From: a virus
Virus record (IMG/VR): IMGVR_UViG_3300017963_000327
Coordinates: 1 to 52,785 of that record
Direction: 5' to 3' (one strand)
Length of the DNA stretch: 52,785 bases
Part shown: piece by piece, positions 33,942-42,744 of the stretch
Layout: each line of letters starts with the position of its first letter
Numbering within the stretch: the stretch's first letter is position 1
Program-made: the position numbers and the translations under genes
The notes under the pieces: model-generated
Told to the model about the DNA's origin: nothing
What the model saw: only the letters and a program-made list of their open reading frames with translations
Databases searched by the model: none

Positions 33942-35588
33942 CTAGCGCTGGCGCTGACGACGGTCGCGCCTGGTCTCTTCTTTCCTGCGCGGTGAGTCTG
34001 CGTTGCGGTCTGTAACCTTGTCTTCACGCTCGTCATCGGTGTCGTCCGTTGCCTCATTGTCATCAGTAGGCGACGAATTTCCACCGTCGTTCCCGTCGTT
34101 TGTACCAGAATTAGCCGCGTTGGTCAAAATAGGCAAGAAGATTTTCTCGTACTCATCTCCAGGGATCTCGAGCAGCTCGGCCAGGTGCTTGATGGACGGC
34201 ACCCAGTTGGGCGGCTGGCCCTCACGGACGTTCGTGCTCGAGAACATGAGCATCCTGATGAAGACGTCCTTCAACAGCGTGCGCTTGCTGAAGTTGAGGC
34301 GCTCGATTTTGATCCGACAGGGAACCTGCTGGCTTTTCGGGAAGTTGAAGGTGACCAGATCCTTGATCAGACTCTCGTTCAGGTTGTCTTCAATCATCTG
34401 AATGAGTGCTTCCTCATTCAGAAGGTGAACGTCGAAGTGCGACTCCGCGGTCGCGTTGGTGGTGGAACCCTCGGCGATGCCGGTCTTGTCCGGCAGGTAG
34501 AGGGCCCTGGCCTTCATAGTGTTCAGGAACTGCAGCACGGACACGAACATTTCACCGCGCTGGCTGTCCTCGAGGATGTTGATATCCCACAGCTCTTTGC
34601 CTGAGGCCTTGTCGTACTGGCTGGGGATGACGACGTTGGAGTTGGACAGCAGCTGCTCCGTGCAGGAGAGCATGTAGTCCATGTTGTCGATCTTGGTCTC
34701 ACCATCCGTCTTGACGGCCTGACCGAACGGGGCCTTCCCGACAGTGGCCGGCGCGCCCTTGCGCTCGAGGTAGCGTAGCAGGAACTGGATGATGATCTGG
34801 CTCCAGTACCACGGCTGATAGGCCGCTTTGTACCTGGAATTGCCGAAGAAATTGCCGAACTCTGCCTCTGGTGCGAACCAGATGCACTTCTTGAATCTGA
34901 CCGGGCGCCTGGGCGTACGAGTGGTGTTGATGTACTCGTCCGTCTGCTTGACGAACTTGATCAGCTCGCTCTTCGGGTCGCGAACGATCACGATGGAGGA
35001 TGGGTGAGGGAACTTGACCCTCGACACCACGTAGGCCTCACGATCGAAGACGACTCGACGCTTGCCACCTTCCTCGGTCTTGTCGATGCGCAGGTGCTGC
35101 AGCTCGTAGACCTTCTCGCCGACGGAGAAGCCATACTGGATCGCGCGCAGCATGCCCTTCACAGTGGGCCGGTAGATCTTGTTGATGGCCTCTTGGACGA
35201 AGGCGCCGATGGTCTCATCGGAGCAATCGATCCTGTAGTTCTGGGCCAGGATCTCCAGCTCGATGAAGGCAGTCGCCAGGGCGATCTGCGGATCAAGACG
35301 CATCTTCTCGTAGATGTGGAACGGAATGTGGTCCGGGTTGTACTCTTCTAGACCAGCTAAGCTCTGGGAAATCTGCATCAAATTCGGGTTGTCATACCCG
35401 AGCGATGCCTTTCCGAGCTTGCGAGGACCGACCATGGCATCGACGAAGACGCGGGCGGCCATCTTGTACTCAGAGCGCGGCATCCCACGCTCGAACATGT
35501 CCAGGACGCCTCTTGCCACCGGGGGAAGCTCGGCTAGCTCCTCAGACCTCGGCATTGGAATCCGATGCACCGCAGCTTGCTGTTGCAT
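33942..35588 (-). CDS. portal protein, Mu gp29/DUF935-like
   Basis: The portal is the twelve-fold ring through which DNA enters and leaves the head. I start it at ATG 35588 because GGGAG lies upstream; a GTG at 35615 overlapping the terminase end is the alternative. The product has about 548 residues. Matching segments include RLDPQIALATAFIELEILAQ, GMLRAIQYGFSVGEKVYEL, FPHPSSIVIVRDPKSELIKF and YWSQIIIQFLLRYLERKGAP. The last 70 residues are acidic then basic and disordered. It follows the large terminase and precedes the protease, the standard order. Confidence 0.9.
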   Translation of the reverse strand: MQQQAAVHRIPMPRSEELAELPPVARGVLDMFERGMPRSEYKMAARVFVDAMVGPRKLGKASLGYDNPNLMQISQSLAGLEEYNPDHIPFHIYEKMRLDPQIALATAFIELEILAQNYRIDCSDETIGAFVQEAINKIYRPTVKGMLRAIQYGFSVGEKVYELQHLRIDKTEEGGKRRVVFDREAYVVSRVKFPHPSSIVIVRDPKSELIKFVKQTDEYINTTRTPRRPVRFKKCIWFAPEAEFGNFFGNSRYKAAYQPWYWSQIIIQFLLRYLERKGAPATVGKAPFGQAVKTDGETKIDNMDYMLSCTEQLLSNSNVVIPSQYDKASGKELWDINILEDSQRGEMFVSVLQFLNTMKARALYLPDKTGIAEGSTTNATAESHFDVHLLNEEALIQMIEDNLNESLIKDLVTFNFPKSQQVPCRIKIERLNFSKRTLLKDVFIRMLMFSSTNVREGQPPNWVPSIKHLAELLEIPGDEYEKIFLPILTNAANSGTNDGNDGGNSSPTDDNEATDDTDDEREDKVTDRNADSPRRKEETRRDRRQRQR

Positions 35589-35602
35589 CCTGTTCTCCCG
35601 GG

Positions 35603-37573
35603 CTAGCCGTACCACTTGCTGTCGAAGAATACGTTACTCATCGCATTTTTGGCAACTTTGTTGGCAAATAACTTGCCTACTTTGCGTGGCGTGGCGATTG
35701 TAGGCACATACGGCGTGGACTTGACTGCCTTCTGGGCGTCGATCACACGACGTATATCTTTGGAATCAGTGAAAATTCTTTGGCCAGCAGCTCGCACGAT
35801 CGATGCAGCAAGCGCCGTGCGATCGTACTGATCTCCGCAGCTCACGGCGAGGGCCTTTGCCCAGAACTTGTCGCCGTGGTGCTTCTTGGTACCTATCGAC
35901 TGGAACCTGACCTGCGAGCCCTCGGTCACAGAGCGCTGAATGCTGTGGATCTGCTTGACCGATTCGGCGTCGTTCAGGATGGCGACGGTCCTGTCCTCGA
36001 GCCTCATCCTGAAGGTCTGTGCCAGCTCTTTCTTGTTCTCGATGTTGAAGTCGATCTCTTCAACGATGCTCGGGTCGTAGGCCTTCAAGTTCTCGGCGAT
36101 GTTCATGCCGATACCGGTCGAGTCGACCCTGATCTTCTTGGGATGCAGTCTGTCGATCAAGTACTTGAGAACGGCTTCCTGCGTCTTGAACTTGATCGCA
36201 TGCAGCTCAATCGACAGACGCTCAACAAGCAAGTTGATGCCGCGGATCTCAATCTGCTCGAAGATGGAGATCTCTGTGGAGTCACGAACACGGCCGATAT
36301 CGACACCGACCACCAGTTGACGACCGAAACCGCCGGCAGCCATGGCCACGTAGAGACCATCGATCATGTCGATGGCTGCAGCGTGAGCCTCATCATCACT
36401 GTGGCTCTCACTCGAGATCCTTTTCGGCCTGCAGTACCAGACGATCTTTTCTGACTCGTAGAACCTCATGATCGTTTCTGAACGAACCATGTGGCCGCTG
36501 TCGTCTTCGACGTCCTCCCAGGATGGAACGATCTCTTCTGGATCGATGTTGTCCTCGAGGAGGTGCATCGACTCGTCTTCGAAGACACAGCTGCGGATGA
36601 GGCTCAACGGGTAGTAGGAAACGCTCTCGTCTGCGTAGTAAAGTTCGTACTCCTGGCGGAACAGGTCGAAGTCCATGGCACCGAAGATCAATTCCAGCTT
36701 GTCGGTGCCGAACTTCTTGATCCGCTCCTCTGTCTCCATTTCTGGAGCCAACTTCCTCGCAAGCTCGATGTTGTTGCAGAGGGCAGGGCAGTCCCACCAG
36801 AAGATCTGCATGCGGGAGAACATCCAGTACTTGGTGCGGTTGACACCAATGTCGTAGTGCATGCTCCCCTTGCCAAGGGGCGTTGACGCGACCGTCAGGA
36901 CACCACTGCCTCGAGTCAGGACAGGAACCGCGGCCGTGTAGATGGCCTCGGGCCACGTCATGTGGGCGAACTCGTCGAGGTAGATGTCGGTGTTGTAGCC
37001 CTTACCACGAGGCTGTCTCTGCGCGAAGCTCAGGATACGAGAGAGCTTACCGTTGTGCTCGAACTCGAGTGACTGCTTGTTGTCAACGATGAGCTTCTTC
37101 TGGAACTCGGTCGGCATCGAGTCATAGAGAGCCCGCGCGAAGCGGATCTTCTCCATGGCCTCTTCGTGATTGTACGAGATGAAGATGGATGTCTGGACCG
37201 GTTTCAGATGTGTCTTGCTCAGGGACTCCAAGGCGAAGGTGTAGCTGATTCCGATCTGCCGTGCCTTGTCCCTGTGGCGCATCATGGCGTGATCGAGCAT
37301 GTGCGCGATCTGGTAGTCGTAGATGATGGTGGGCTTGCCGTCGATGTCGTTGGTGACACCCTGGATGAAACCAGGGATCGTCGATGCCCACTTCTTCATG
37401 TCCTCGAGGTCAGGCTCCCTCTTGACGATGATGCGCGTGTTGGGCGGACGCGTCCCAAGAGGCTTGGGGTACCTCTTCATCGGCTCGTTATTGGGAGCCC
37501 CTTCGTAGGGCCCCTTCTCACTGACAGCCGTTTCGGCCTGGGCGACCTCCCCGGCGGCTGTCGATATGAACAT
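35603..37573 (-). CDS. terL: terminase large subunit
   Basis: This is the DNA-packaging motor ATPase and nuclease, 656 residues. The ATPase has a divergent Walker A (KARQIGIS, about 103-110), Walker B (DIYLDEFAHM with D200-E201) and coupling motif (VASTPLGKGS, about 228-237). The RNase H-like nuclease has acidic residues at VVGVDIG (D425), IRVDSTGIG (D484) and HGDKFWA (D568). All key residues are present. It lies directly before the portal gene and after two small genes, one of them the probable small subunit. Confidence 0.95.
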   Translation of the reverse strand: MFISTAAGEVAQAETAVSEKGPYEGAPNNEPMKRYPKPLGTRPPNTRIIVKREPDLEDMKKWASTIPGFIQGVTNDIDGKPTIIYDYQIAHMLDHAMMRHRDKARQIGISYTFALESLSKTHLKPVQTSIFISYNHEEAMEKIRFARALYDSMPTEFQKKLIVDNKQSLEFEHNGKLSRILSFAQRQPRGKGYNTDIYLDEFAHMTWPEAIYTAAVPVLTRGSGVLTVASTPLGKGSMHYDIGVNRTKYWMFSRMQIFWWDCPALCNNIELARKLAPEMETEERIKKFGTDKLELIFGAMDFDLFRQEYELYYADESVSYYPLSLIRSCVFEDESMHLLEDNIDPEEIVPSWEDVEDDSGHMVRSETIMRFYESEKIVWYCRPKRISSESHSDDEAHAAAIDMIDGLYVAMAAGGFGRQLVVGVDIGRVRDSTEISIFEQIEIRGINLLVERLSIELHAIKFKTQEAVLKYLIDRLHPKKIRVDSTGIGMNIAENLKAYDPSIVEEIDFNIENKKELAQTFRMRLEDRTVAILNDAESVKQIHSIQRSVTEGSQVRFQSIGTKKHHGDKFWAKALAVSCGDQYDRTALAASIVRAAGQRIFTDSKDIRRVIDAQKAVKSTPYVPTIATPRKVGKLFANKVAKNAMSNVFFDSKWYG

Positions 37574-37588
37574 GGTGGGTAGGGCCCG

Positions 37589-37909
37589 TTAGCGGGAGGT
37601 GAAGTACTTGCGCGCCCCCGGTTTCTTCTGACCCACGATGCTCTGGTGCTTTCGGTTCATGACCGGATTGCGCCGCAGTTCGGAGCCAGCCGACACACCC
37701 TTGGACACCGTGGGCTCGGCTGCCTTCTTGGCCGGTGCCGATTCCACGACCGGATCTGGTCGGGATTCCTCGAGAGGTGTCGACTCCTCCTCCATGGTCA
37801 TGGCCTCGTCCTCGTCCTTCTCCGGCTTGTCGCGAGAGAGGAGCTTTGAGAACGCGCTCCGAGACTTCTCTTTCTTGGGGGCCGCTTCCTTGCTGGTCTC
37901 GTCAGGCAT
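37589..37909 (-). CDS. small disordered charged protein between terminase genes, unknown
   Basis: The product has 106 residues, rich in Lys, Glu, Pro and Ser, with almost no hydrophobic core (KEAAPKKEKSRSAFSKLL, EEESTPLEESRPDPVVES). It overlaps the small terminase gene by eight bases and ends 15 bases before the large terminase. A packaging accessory role is possible but only by position. Confidence 0.6.
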   Translation of the reverse strand: MPDETSKEAAPKKEKSRSAFSKLLSRDKPEKDEDEAMTMEEESTPLEESRPDPVVESAPAKKAAEPTVSKGVSAGSELRRNPVMNRKHQSIVGQKKPGARKYFTSR

Positions 37910-38408
37910 TTGCCTTCTCCTTCTTGATGGGTGCCTCGATGAGCTTCAGTTCTGGTCTGCCTTCGACTTCTTCTTTGGCTGGACCTGCTTCCTGCAACTG
38001 CGCGAAGCGTCCCATGAGGTCGTCTAGGACGTGCTTGTGTTCGGTCCTGTCAGTGGCTTGGCCATCATCCAGGCGGTTCTCGAAGTTCACATCGCGGACT
38101 GTACGTAGTAGGGCACCCAAGGACATATTCTCAACGTCCTTGCCGGCCACGAGACGCTTGAAGATCTCGTCGTACATGGTCTTGGCGATGAGCTTGTTGG
38201 CAAACTGTCGGTGCTTTTTGGCATCTTGGTCCTCGAGTCGCTCGTAGACCTCCTCGACCAATGCCCGGAATTTCGGGTGCTTCAACCACCGTTTGATGGT
38301 TCGCACACTGACGCCTACATGCTTCGCAACGACAGCTTCATCCATCTGGCACGCAACCAGTAGGTAGATTGCTTTCCGCTGCTGCAGTTTTAGGTCTGTC
38401 TTATGCAT
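37902..38408 (-). CDS. terS: terminase small subunit-like HTH protein
   Basis: The product has 168 residues. The N-terminal helix-turn-helix (residues about 20-50, DEAVVAKHVGVSVRTIKRWLKH) resembles the DNA-binding domain of terminase small subunits that recognise packaging sites. A helical middle and a charged C-terminus follow. It is the first gene of the morphogenesis operon. It starts beside the divergent gap at 38409-38490, so a pac site could lie near it. Confidence 0.75.
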   Translation of the reverse strand: MHKTDLKLQQRKAIYLLVACQMDEAVVAKHVGVSVRTIKRWLKHPKFRALVEEVYERLEDQDAKKHRQFANKLIAKTMYDEIFKRLVAGKDVENMSLGALLRTVRDVNFENRLDDGQATDRTEHKHVLDDLMGRFAQLQEAGPAKEEVEGRPELKLIEAPIKKEKANA

Positions 38409-38490
38409 AGCTTGCTAAGATTAGTCTAATTGAAGCACCTAGACAAGGCAAGTTCTCGCAGTGGTACATATGGTTGACAGGGAAACGACC
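38409..38490. promoter_or_regulatory. divergent intergenic region with CTAA/CTAG repeats
   Basis: This gap separates the leftward morphogenesis operon from the rightward exonuclease operon, so it should hold promoters for both. CTAA at 415 and 426 and CTAG at 439 (38 kb coordinates) are spaced 11 and 13 bases, similar to the CTAG repeats in other gaps of this phage. No clear -35/-10 pair is visible. Confidence 0.4.
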
Positions 38491-39372
38491 ATGCCGACTG
38501 AACTGTTGATCGATGCCAACTCTGCCGCGTACCGGATGCTGTTCGCGGGCGACATCATTGCCGTGCAGCACCGCGGCAACAAGATCCTCACCGGGATACC
38601 ACATGGGGTCCTGGCGGCCGTCGCTTCGATGCGCAGCAGAAATAGGTTCGACCGCATCAGCATCTTTTGGGATGGTGGTATCTCAGAGAAGAAGAAGATC
38701 TATCCAGAGTACAAAAAGAATAGGAAAAACGAGCACAAGGACTTCACGCGCGAGGACATCGTCAACTCCACGGGGATGACGATACGGATGGCCAGGTTCG
38801 CCGGCATCCCACAGTACAGGGTGAAAGGGCAGGAAGCAGACGACATCATCGCCTCGTATGCAGCCGCTTGCGAATTGGACGTCATGATCCTGAGCAGCGA
38901 TCACGACTTCTTTCAGCTCCTAGGGCCCGGCGTCAAAATGCTCAGACCAACCAGGAAAGGCCCTGAACTGTGGACGGCAGAGCGTTTCCAGAGCAAGTAC
39001 GGCTACCACCCGCGCTACTATGCACACTATTTGGCATTGGTAGGCGACCCAGGCGATGGCATTCCAGGAGTCAAGGGAATCGGCAAGGTCACGGCCGACG
39101 CCATATTCTCCAAGCTGAAGAAACCAACTCTGAAAAAGATCTACAGCCAGATAGACCGACTCGGTTTGAAACCGAGAGCCGCCAGTAGTCTGCGTAATGG
39201 CAGGCCAGACGCAGCTACCTTCCTGAAGATCACGAAGTTGAGGAAAGACATAGAACTGCAACCTCTTTTTACGGATGTGAAAGACGAAAAGAAGTTGCTA
39301 GCTCTATTCAAGATGTTGAAGATGAGGTCGTTTCAGAGCGACATAGCAATGGGTTACTTGTGCAACGGATAG
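38491..39372 (+). CDS. 5'-3' exonuclease (FEN/T5 exonuclease-like)
   Basis: This is a metal-dependent 5' nuclease that trims flaps or RNA primers during phage replication. I start it at ATG 38491 (MPTELLIDANSAAYRML); GTG 38461 and ATG 38470 are also in frame. The product has about 293 residues. The active-site acidic residues are visible in LLIDANS, SIFWDGGIS, KGQEADDIIA and ILSSDHDFFQLL. The helix-3-turn-helix DNA-binding motif follows (LALVGDPGDGIPGVKGIGKV). It heads the short rightward operon. Confidence 0.9.
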   Translation: MPTELLIDANSAAYRMLFAGDIIAVQHRGNKILTGIPHGVLAAVASMRSRNRFDRISIFWDGGISEKKKIYPEYKKNRKNEHKDFTREDIVNSTGMTIRMARFAGIPQYRVKGQEADDIIASYAAACELDVMILSSDHDFFQLLGPGVKMLRPTRKGPELWTAERFQSKYGYHPRYYAHYLALVGDPGDGIPGVKGIGKVTADAIFSKLKKPTLKKIYSQIDRLGLKPRAASSLRNGRPDAATFLKITKLRKDIELQPLFTDVKDEKKLLALFKMLKMRSFQSDIAMGYLCNG

Positions 39373-39671
39373 CTGTGGCTGCAGTGTTGATCGTTCTATT
39401 CGTGTGGAACGTGAAGCAATGCAACAGAATAGAAGCACTCGAAAACAAGAGCGCCATAGTATGTGCTGACCGTCAGGAAGAAATGCTGACGATGTCAATT
39501 CAGATACACAAATTGACCAACAACCAAGAACGCTTTGTGAACAAAATAGAGTACATGATCGATATGTACTACTCCGTGCAAACGATGCGCGAAGAAATGC
39601 TCAAGCTGCACGGGGCCATCATGGAAGCGCAGTACATGTGTGTTGACCACACCAAGAGGAGTACACCGTGA
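39360..39671 (+). CDS. small membrane coiled-coil protein (possible i-spanin)
   Basis: It probably starts at GTG 39360, overlapping the exonuclease end by 13 bases; the start is uncertain. The product has about 103 residues, with an N-terminal transmembrane helix (IAVAAVLIVLFVWNV) then a polar helix (IEALENKSAIVCADRQEEML). The topology matches an inner-membrane spanin, and the next gene, coupled by a GTGA overlap, encodes a cell-wall-peptidase-like protein. No partner lipoprotein gene is adjacent. Confidence 0.55.
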   Translation: MQRIAVAAVLIVLFVWNVKQCNRIEALENKSAIVCADRQEEMLTMSIQIHKLTNNQERFVNKIEYMIDMYYSVQTMREEMLKLHGAIMEAQYMCVDHTKRSTP

Positions 39672-40147
39672 AGCTGTCGAAGAATTTCTCTCTCCACGAG
39701 ATGGAGAAGTCAAGCACCGCGCTCAGACTCGGCATCGTCAACGATGTTCCGAACAAGAAGACCATTGAGAAGCTCAGGTTCCTGTGCATGAACGTGCTGC
39801 AGTTGGTACGTGAGCGTTTCAAGAAGCCGGTCAAGGTCAACAGCGGTTACAGGTGTCACGCCCTGAACAAAGCCATCGGTGGTAGCCGCACAAGCCAGCA
39901 CCGAAAAGGCGAGGCCGCCGACATTGAGATCGCTGGCGTCTCCAATCTGAAGGTGGCTCAGTGGATCCGAAACAACCTGGTGTTCGACCAGCTCATTCTT
40001 GAGTATCACATCGACGGCGTACCAGAGAGCGGGTGGGTACATGTGAGCTACAAGCACGGCAAGAACCGCATGCAAGTGCTCTCCAAGATCAAGGGCGAGA
40101 AGGGGTACCGCAAGGGTCTGTGCATGGTTCAGAACGCCGGAGGGTAA
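39668..40147 (+). CDS. M15-family peptidase (putative endolysin)
   Basis: The 159-residue protein matches the compact M15A (DD-carboxypeptidase/endopeptidase) fold used by many phage endolysins to cut peptidoglycan cross-links. Zinc ligands are H78 and D85 in [12 protein letters not shown] and H125 in [21 protein letters not shown] just before is also typical. It begins with GTG overlapping the previous TGA. There is no signal peptide, so it would need a holin for release. The holin-like gene is 10 kb away in the opposite operon. Confidence 0.88.
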   Translation: MKLSKNFSLHEMEKSSTALRLGIVNDVPNKKTIEKLRFLCMNVLQLVRERFKKPVKVNSGYRCHALNKAIGGSRTSQHRKGEAADIEIAGVSNLKVAQWIRNNLVFDQLILEYHIDGVPESGWVHVSYKHGKNRMQVLSKIKGEKGYRKGLCMVQNAGG

Positions 40148-40148
40148 A

Positions 40149-40697
40149 ATGAACCCTACTCATATGTTTCTGACAAAAGGGAAGGGAGTCGCCAAAGAGA
40201 AGCTCACCAGCTTTGAGATGGCCCTCAGGAACGCAGGCATTGCACAACTCAACCTTGTGCGTGTCTCTAGCATCTTCCCGCCTCATTGCGAGATCGTGAA
40301 ACGCGAGGACGGCCTCAAGTTCTTGCTGCCAGGTGACATCACGTTCGCTGTCATGTCTGACAATGCAACAGACGAGCCGAACCGTCTCGTTGCTGCATCA
40401 ATCGGTCTAGCACGCCCTGCAGATGCCGCCATGTGGGGCTACTTGTCTGAGCACCATGCGTACGGGCAAACCGCTAAGAAGGCAGGAGAGTACGCAGAAG
40501 ACCTCGCGGCCACAATGCTAGCCACCACCCTGGGCGTCGAGTTTGACTCCGACAAGGACTACGACGAGAGGAAAGAGATCTACAGGATGGACGGCCGCAT
40601 CGTTCACAGCCGTGAGATCACACAGAGTGCTGAGGGCAATAAGGACGGTCTTTGGACTACAGTGGTGGCGGCAGCGATTCTGCTCACAAGACGTTGA
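40149..40697 (+). CDS. pyruvoyl-dependent arginine decarboxylase
   Basis: The enzyme decarboxylates arginine to agmatine using a pyruvoyl group made by self-cleavage. The product has 182 residues, the normal size. The cleavage site is clear in [11 protein letters not shown] (S40-S41), where the proenzyme splits and S41 becomes the pyruvoyl residue. The conserved segments [21 protein letters not shown] and [20 protein letters not shown] follow. It starts one base after the peptidase stop, so it is co-expressed. Its stop overlaps the end of the convergent transglutaminase-like gene by 14 bases. In a phage it may raise agmatine or polyamines to balance packaged DNA charge, counter acid stress or drain arginine. 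Confidence 0.88.
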   Translation: MNPTHMFLTKGKGVAKEKLTSFEMALRNAGIAQLNLVRVSSIFPPHCEIVKREDGLKFLLPGDITFAVMSDNATDEPNRLVAASIGLARPADAAMWGYLSEHHAYGQTAKKAGEYAEDLAATMLATTLGVEFDSDKDYDERKEIYRMDGRIVHSREITQSAEGNKDGLWTTVVAAAILLTRR

Positions 40698-41307
40698 TCG
40701 GTTCTTCTGGTAGGTCACTGCTCTTCAGAATCTTCTCCATCACGCAGTTGTAAACTACATCGCTATGATCTTTCGAATGTAGTTTCGCAACCTTCACTGC
40801 AGCTTCTCTGGCAGCTTTCTTCGAATCCGTGCTCTCAAGGTCGGCGCTGCCGTAATTGAAATGCTGGAATGAAGTGTCGTCCTCCATCCTGTAGATGCAG
40901 GTCGCGTGGGCGCCCCCACGGTACATCGTGGAGATCAAGTAGACCTCAGCTACTCCCTCCAATTCGCAGACCAGCTTGCCGAACATGAAGCCGTAGTCAT
41001 CGCAGTCTCCGAGGAACGGCCCCTTCGGGTAACTGTCATAGTCGAACGTGTTGATCCTGTACTGCATCCACTCAGGGCTGTTGATGTAGTCCCACTTGCC
41101 CTTGAACGGGTCACGTTTGTAGCGGCACTTGAGGATGACCTTCTCGACTTCGCCTGGAAGCTGGTAGTTCTCGAGCGGCATCTTCTCGGAGTCGTTCTCA
41201 TGGACGGCGCGGCTCGCACGAACAGCGTTTCTCCTGAGGTCAAGCAGGAAGAACAGCCTAAACCAGACCTTGATCCAGATTGAGTAGAGTCGTTCCCAGA
41301 GTTTCAT
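40684..41307 (-). CDS. transglutaminase-like cysteine protease-fold protein
   Basis: The product has 207 residues. A candidate Cys-His-Asn/Asp triad is visible: C102 in [15 protein letters not shown]134 in [12 protein letters not shown] and N151 in HFNYGS, the layout of transglutaminase-like proteins. The N-terminus ([20 protein letters not shown]) is amphipathic or membrane-associated. GAGGG lies before the start. It may modify or cleave host protein or peptidoglycan; the substrate cannot be told. It ends the leftward early operon. Confidence 0.65.
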   Translation of the reverse strand: MKLWERLYSIWIKVWFRLFFLLDLRRNAVRASRAVHENDSEKMPLENYQLPGEVEKVILKCRYKRDPFKGKWDYINSPEWMQYRINTFDYDSYPKGPFLGDCDDYGFMFGKLVCELEGVAEVYLISTMYRGGAHATCIYRMEDDTSFQHFNYGSADLESTDSKKAAREAAVKVAKLHSKDHSDVVYNCVMEKILKSSDLPEEPINVL

Positions 41308-41390
41308 GGTGCCCTCTAAAAAGGCCGCCGCCGCCCTGGAAGGGGAGACAACCAGAACGACGACGGCCGACCGCAGACAATGATAGTACC
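41308..41390. other. short gap, no gene seen
   Basis: These 83 bases contain a GC-rich stretch with repeated GCCGCCGCC but no convincing gene or terminator. Confidence 0.4.
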
Positions 41391-41675
41391 CTACGGCTTT
41401 TCTTTGCTCAAGTTCTCAACGGCGCCTGCCAACCGGTTCATGATTCTCTCTCTGATGAGGTAGCTCTTCTCAGGTGCGATGATACTCAGCTCATGCTCCA
41501 GGACGAGCCTGACGTCCCTGTAGAACTGTTTCTTCAGCCAAGCCGGTGGTTCACCGTCGCCTCTCGTAGCGTGGACTGGGTAGGCCTTCCAGAGCTTCCT
41601 GTACCACTTCTGCCACAGATGCTCGATCGTACCTACAGGGAAGCCGATGTGGCCGATGTCTTTCTTGGGTATCAA
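41391..41675 (-). CDS. small protein, unknown
   Basis: I place the start at TTG 41675, overlapping the kinase stop (TTGA); the frame is open to 41738 but that part is a shadow of the kinase end. The product has 94 residues (IPKKDIGHIGFPVGTIEHLW, WLKKQFYRDVRLVLEHELSI, IRERIMNRLAGAVENL) and is largely helical. The style resembles the small helical proteins common in phage early operons. Confidence 0.55.
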   Translation of the reverse strand: MIPKKDIGHIGFPVGTIEHLWQKWYRKLWKAYPVHATRGDGEPPAWLKKQFYRDVRLVLEHELSIIAPEKSYLIRERIMNRLAGAVENLSKEKP

Positions 41676-42316
41676 AGCCGGAACCTGTGCTGGATCATGT
41701 CGATGATGCCGTCCGGGCTTTGGTGATCCACATTCCACGGGACGCGCATCACTTCCATGCCACGGCTCCAGTGGTGCGTGCCAGACTCGATCTCAACCAA
41801 CAGGTCGAGGTAGCCGCGACGCAGCCTGGTCAGGTACTCTATATCGACACCGACCTCTGCGTCGCGCGCCCTGGTCTTCACGCGCTCGAGAGAGACTTCA
41901 GGGTCAACGTCTAGGTACACCAGAAGGCTCGGAGGCGTGAGAGAGCACATCATGACGCTGAAGAGGTCATCGTAGGTGTGCCACTCGCGCTCGCTGATGT
42001 TGCCGTACTCGACGTGCAGCCGACAGAAGACCCGGTCGCCTGGGAGGCCTCGGTCCAGGACTGAGCCCTTAAAGCCGCCAACGTGGCTGGCCTCGAAGGC
42101 AGCGATCTTCTGCATGGCGTAGCGGCTCTTGAGCAGCTCGATCTGCATGGGGAACGCCCACCTCTTCGGATCCTTGTAGAAGTCCTTGAGGTAGACGTTG
42201 GTGTCCACTGGCTCGAACAGCCCGCGCAGCTCGAGTCCCTTGCAGATTGCCGTGGTGAGAGTGGTCTTACCGGCCCCTATGGGGCCCTCGATCCAGAGGA
42301 CGGGTCCGAATGGCAT
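41672..42316 (-). CDS. deoxynucleoside kinase
   Basis: The enzyme phosphorylates deoxynucleosides to feed phage DNA synthesis. The 214-residue product has a P-loop (GPIGAGKT, residues 11-18), the DRG-type motif (SVLDRGLPGDRVFC) that binds substrate and magnesium, and LLVYLDVDPEVSLERVKTRA with the lid arginines. Length and order match the thymidine kinase 2-like dNK family. AAGG precedes the ATG. Confidence 0.9.
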   Translation of the reverse strand: MPFGPVLWIEGPIGAGKTTLTTAICKGLELRGLFEPVDTNVYLKDFYKDPKRWAFPMQIELLKSRYAMQKIAAFEASHVGGFKGSVLDRGLPGDRVFCRLHVEYGNISEREWHTYDDLFSVMMCSLTPPSLLVYLDVDPEVSLERVKTRARDAEVGVDIEYLTRLRRGYLDLLVEIESGTHHWSRGMEVMRVPWNVDHQSPDGIIDMIQHRFRL

Positions 42317-42348
42317 GGCACCTTCCCATCTTGCGGTATTGCCTATAT

Positions 42349-42744
42349 CTACGCCGCACGACGGGTGATTTTGCCACTCTTCTTGGTCTTTTTACCAGCG
42401 CGTTTCTGACGGTACTTTTCGTAGTGCTCGTCGAACTTTTTTATGCCGATCAGCTCTAGGTCAAACTTCTCGGCATAGTCGGCAAGCATCCACGGGTGCC
42501 AGCTGCCGCCCTCGATCTTCCAGAGCCAGGATGGGTGGACACGCTTGGGACCGGTCCAGGCCTCGATGTCGGCGCCCTTCATGATCCACCGCAGCTGGTC
42601 GCGCCCCTTGGAGACGAAGAGAAAGACCTCGCCCTTCTTCAGCTCGCCTGGAAAGTTCTTGCTCCTCCTGAACTCGTCCATGTTGGTGACGGCATTCTTA
42701 CGGAAGTCGACGTCGAACAGGACCATTTTGAGACGAACACGCAT
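42349..42744 (-). CDS. small protein, unknown
   Basis: The start is ATG 42744, overlapping the previous TGA (TGATG) with GGAGG upstream. The product has 131 residues with notable segments LKKGEVFLFVSKGRDQLRWIM and SWLWKIEGGSWHPWMLADYA and a basic end (RAGKKTKKSGKITRRAA). I do not recognise the family; the basic tail suggests nucleic-acid contact. Confidence 0.6.
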   Translation of the reverse strand: MRVRLKMVLFDVDFRKNAVTNMDEFRRSKNFPGELKKGEVFLFVSKGRDQLRWIMKGADIEAWTGPKRVHPSWLWKIEGGSWHPWMLADYAEKFDLELIGIKKFDEHYEKYRQKRAGKKTKKSGKITRRAA

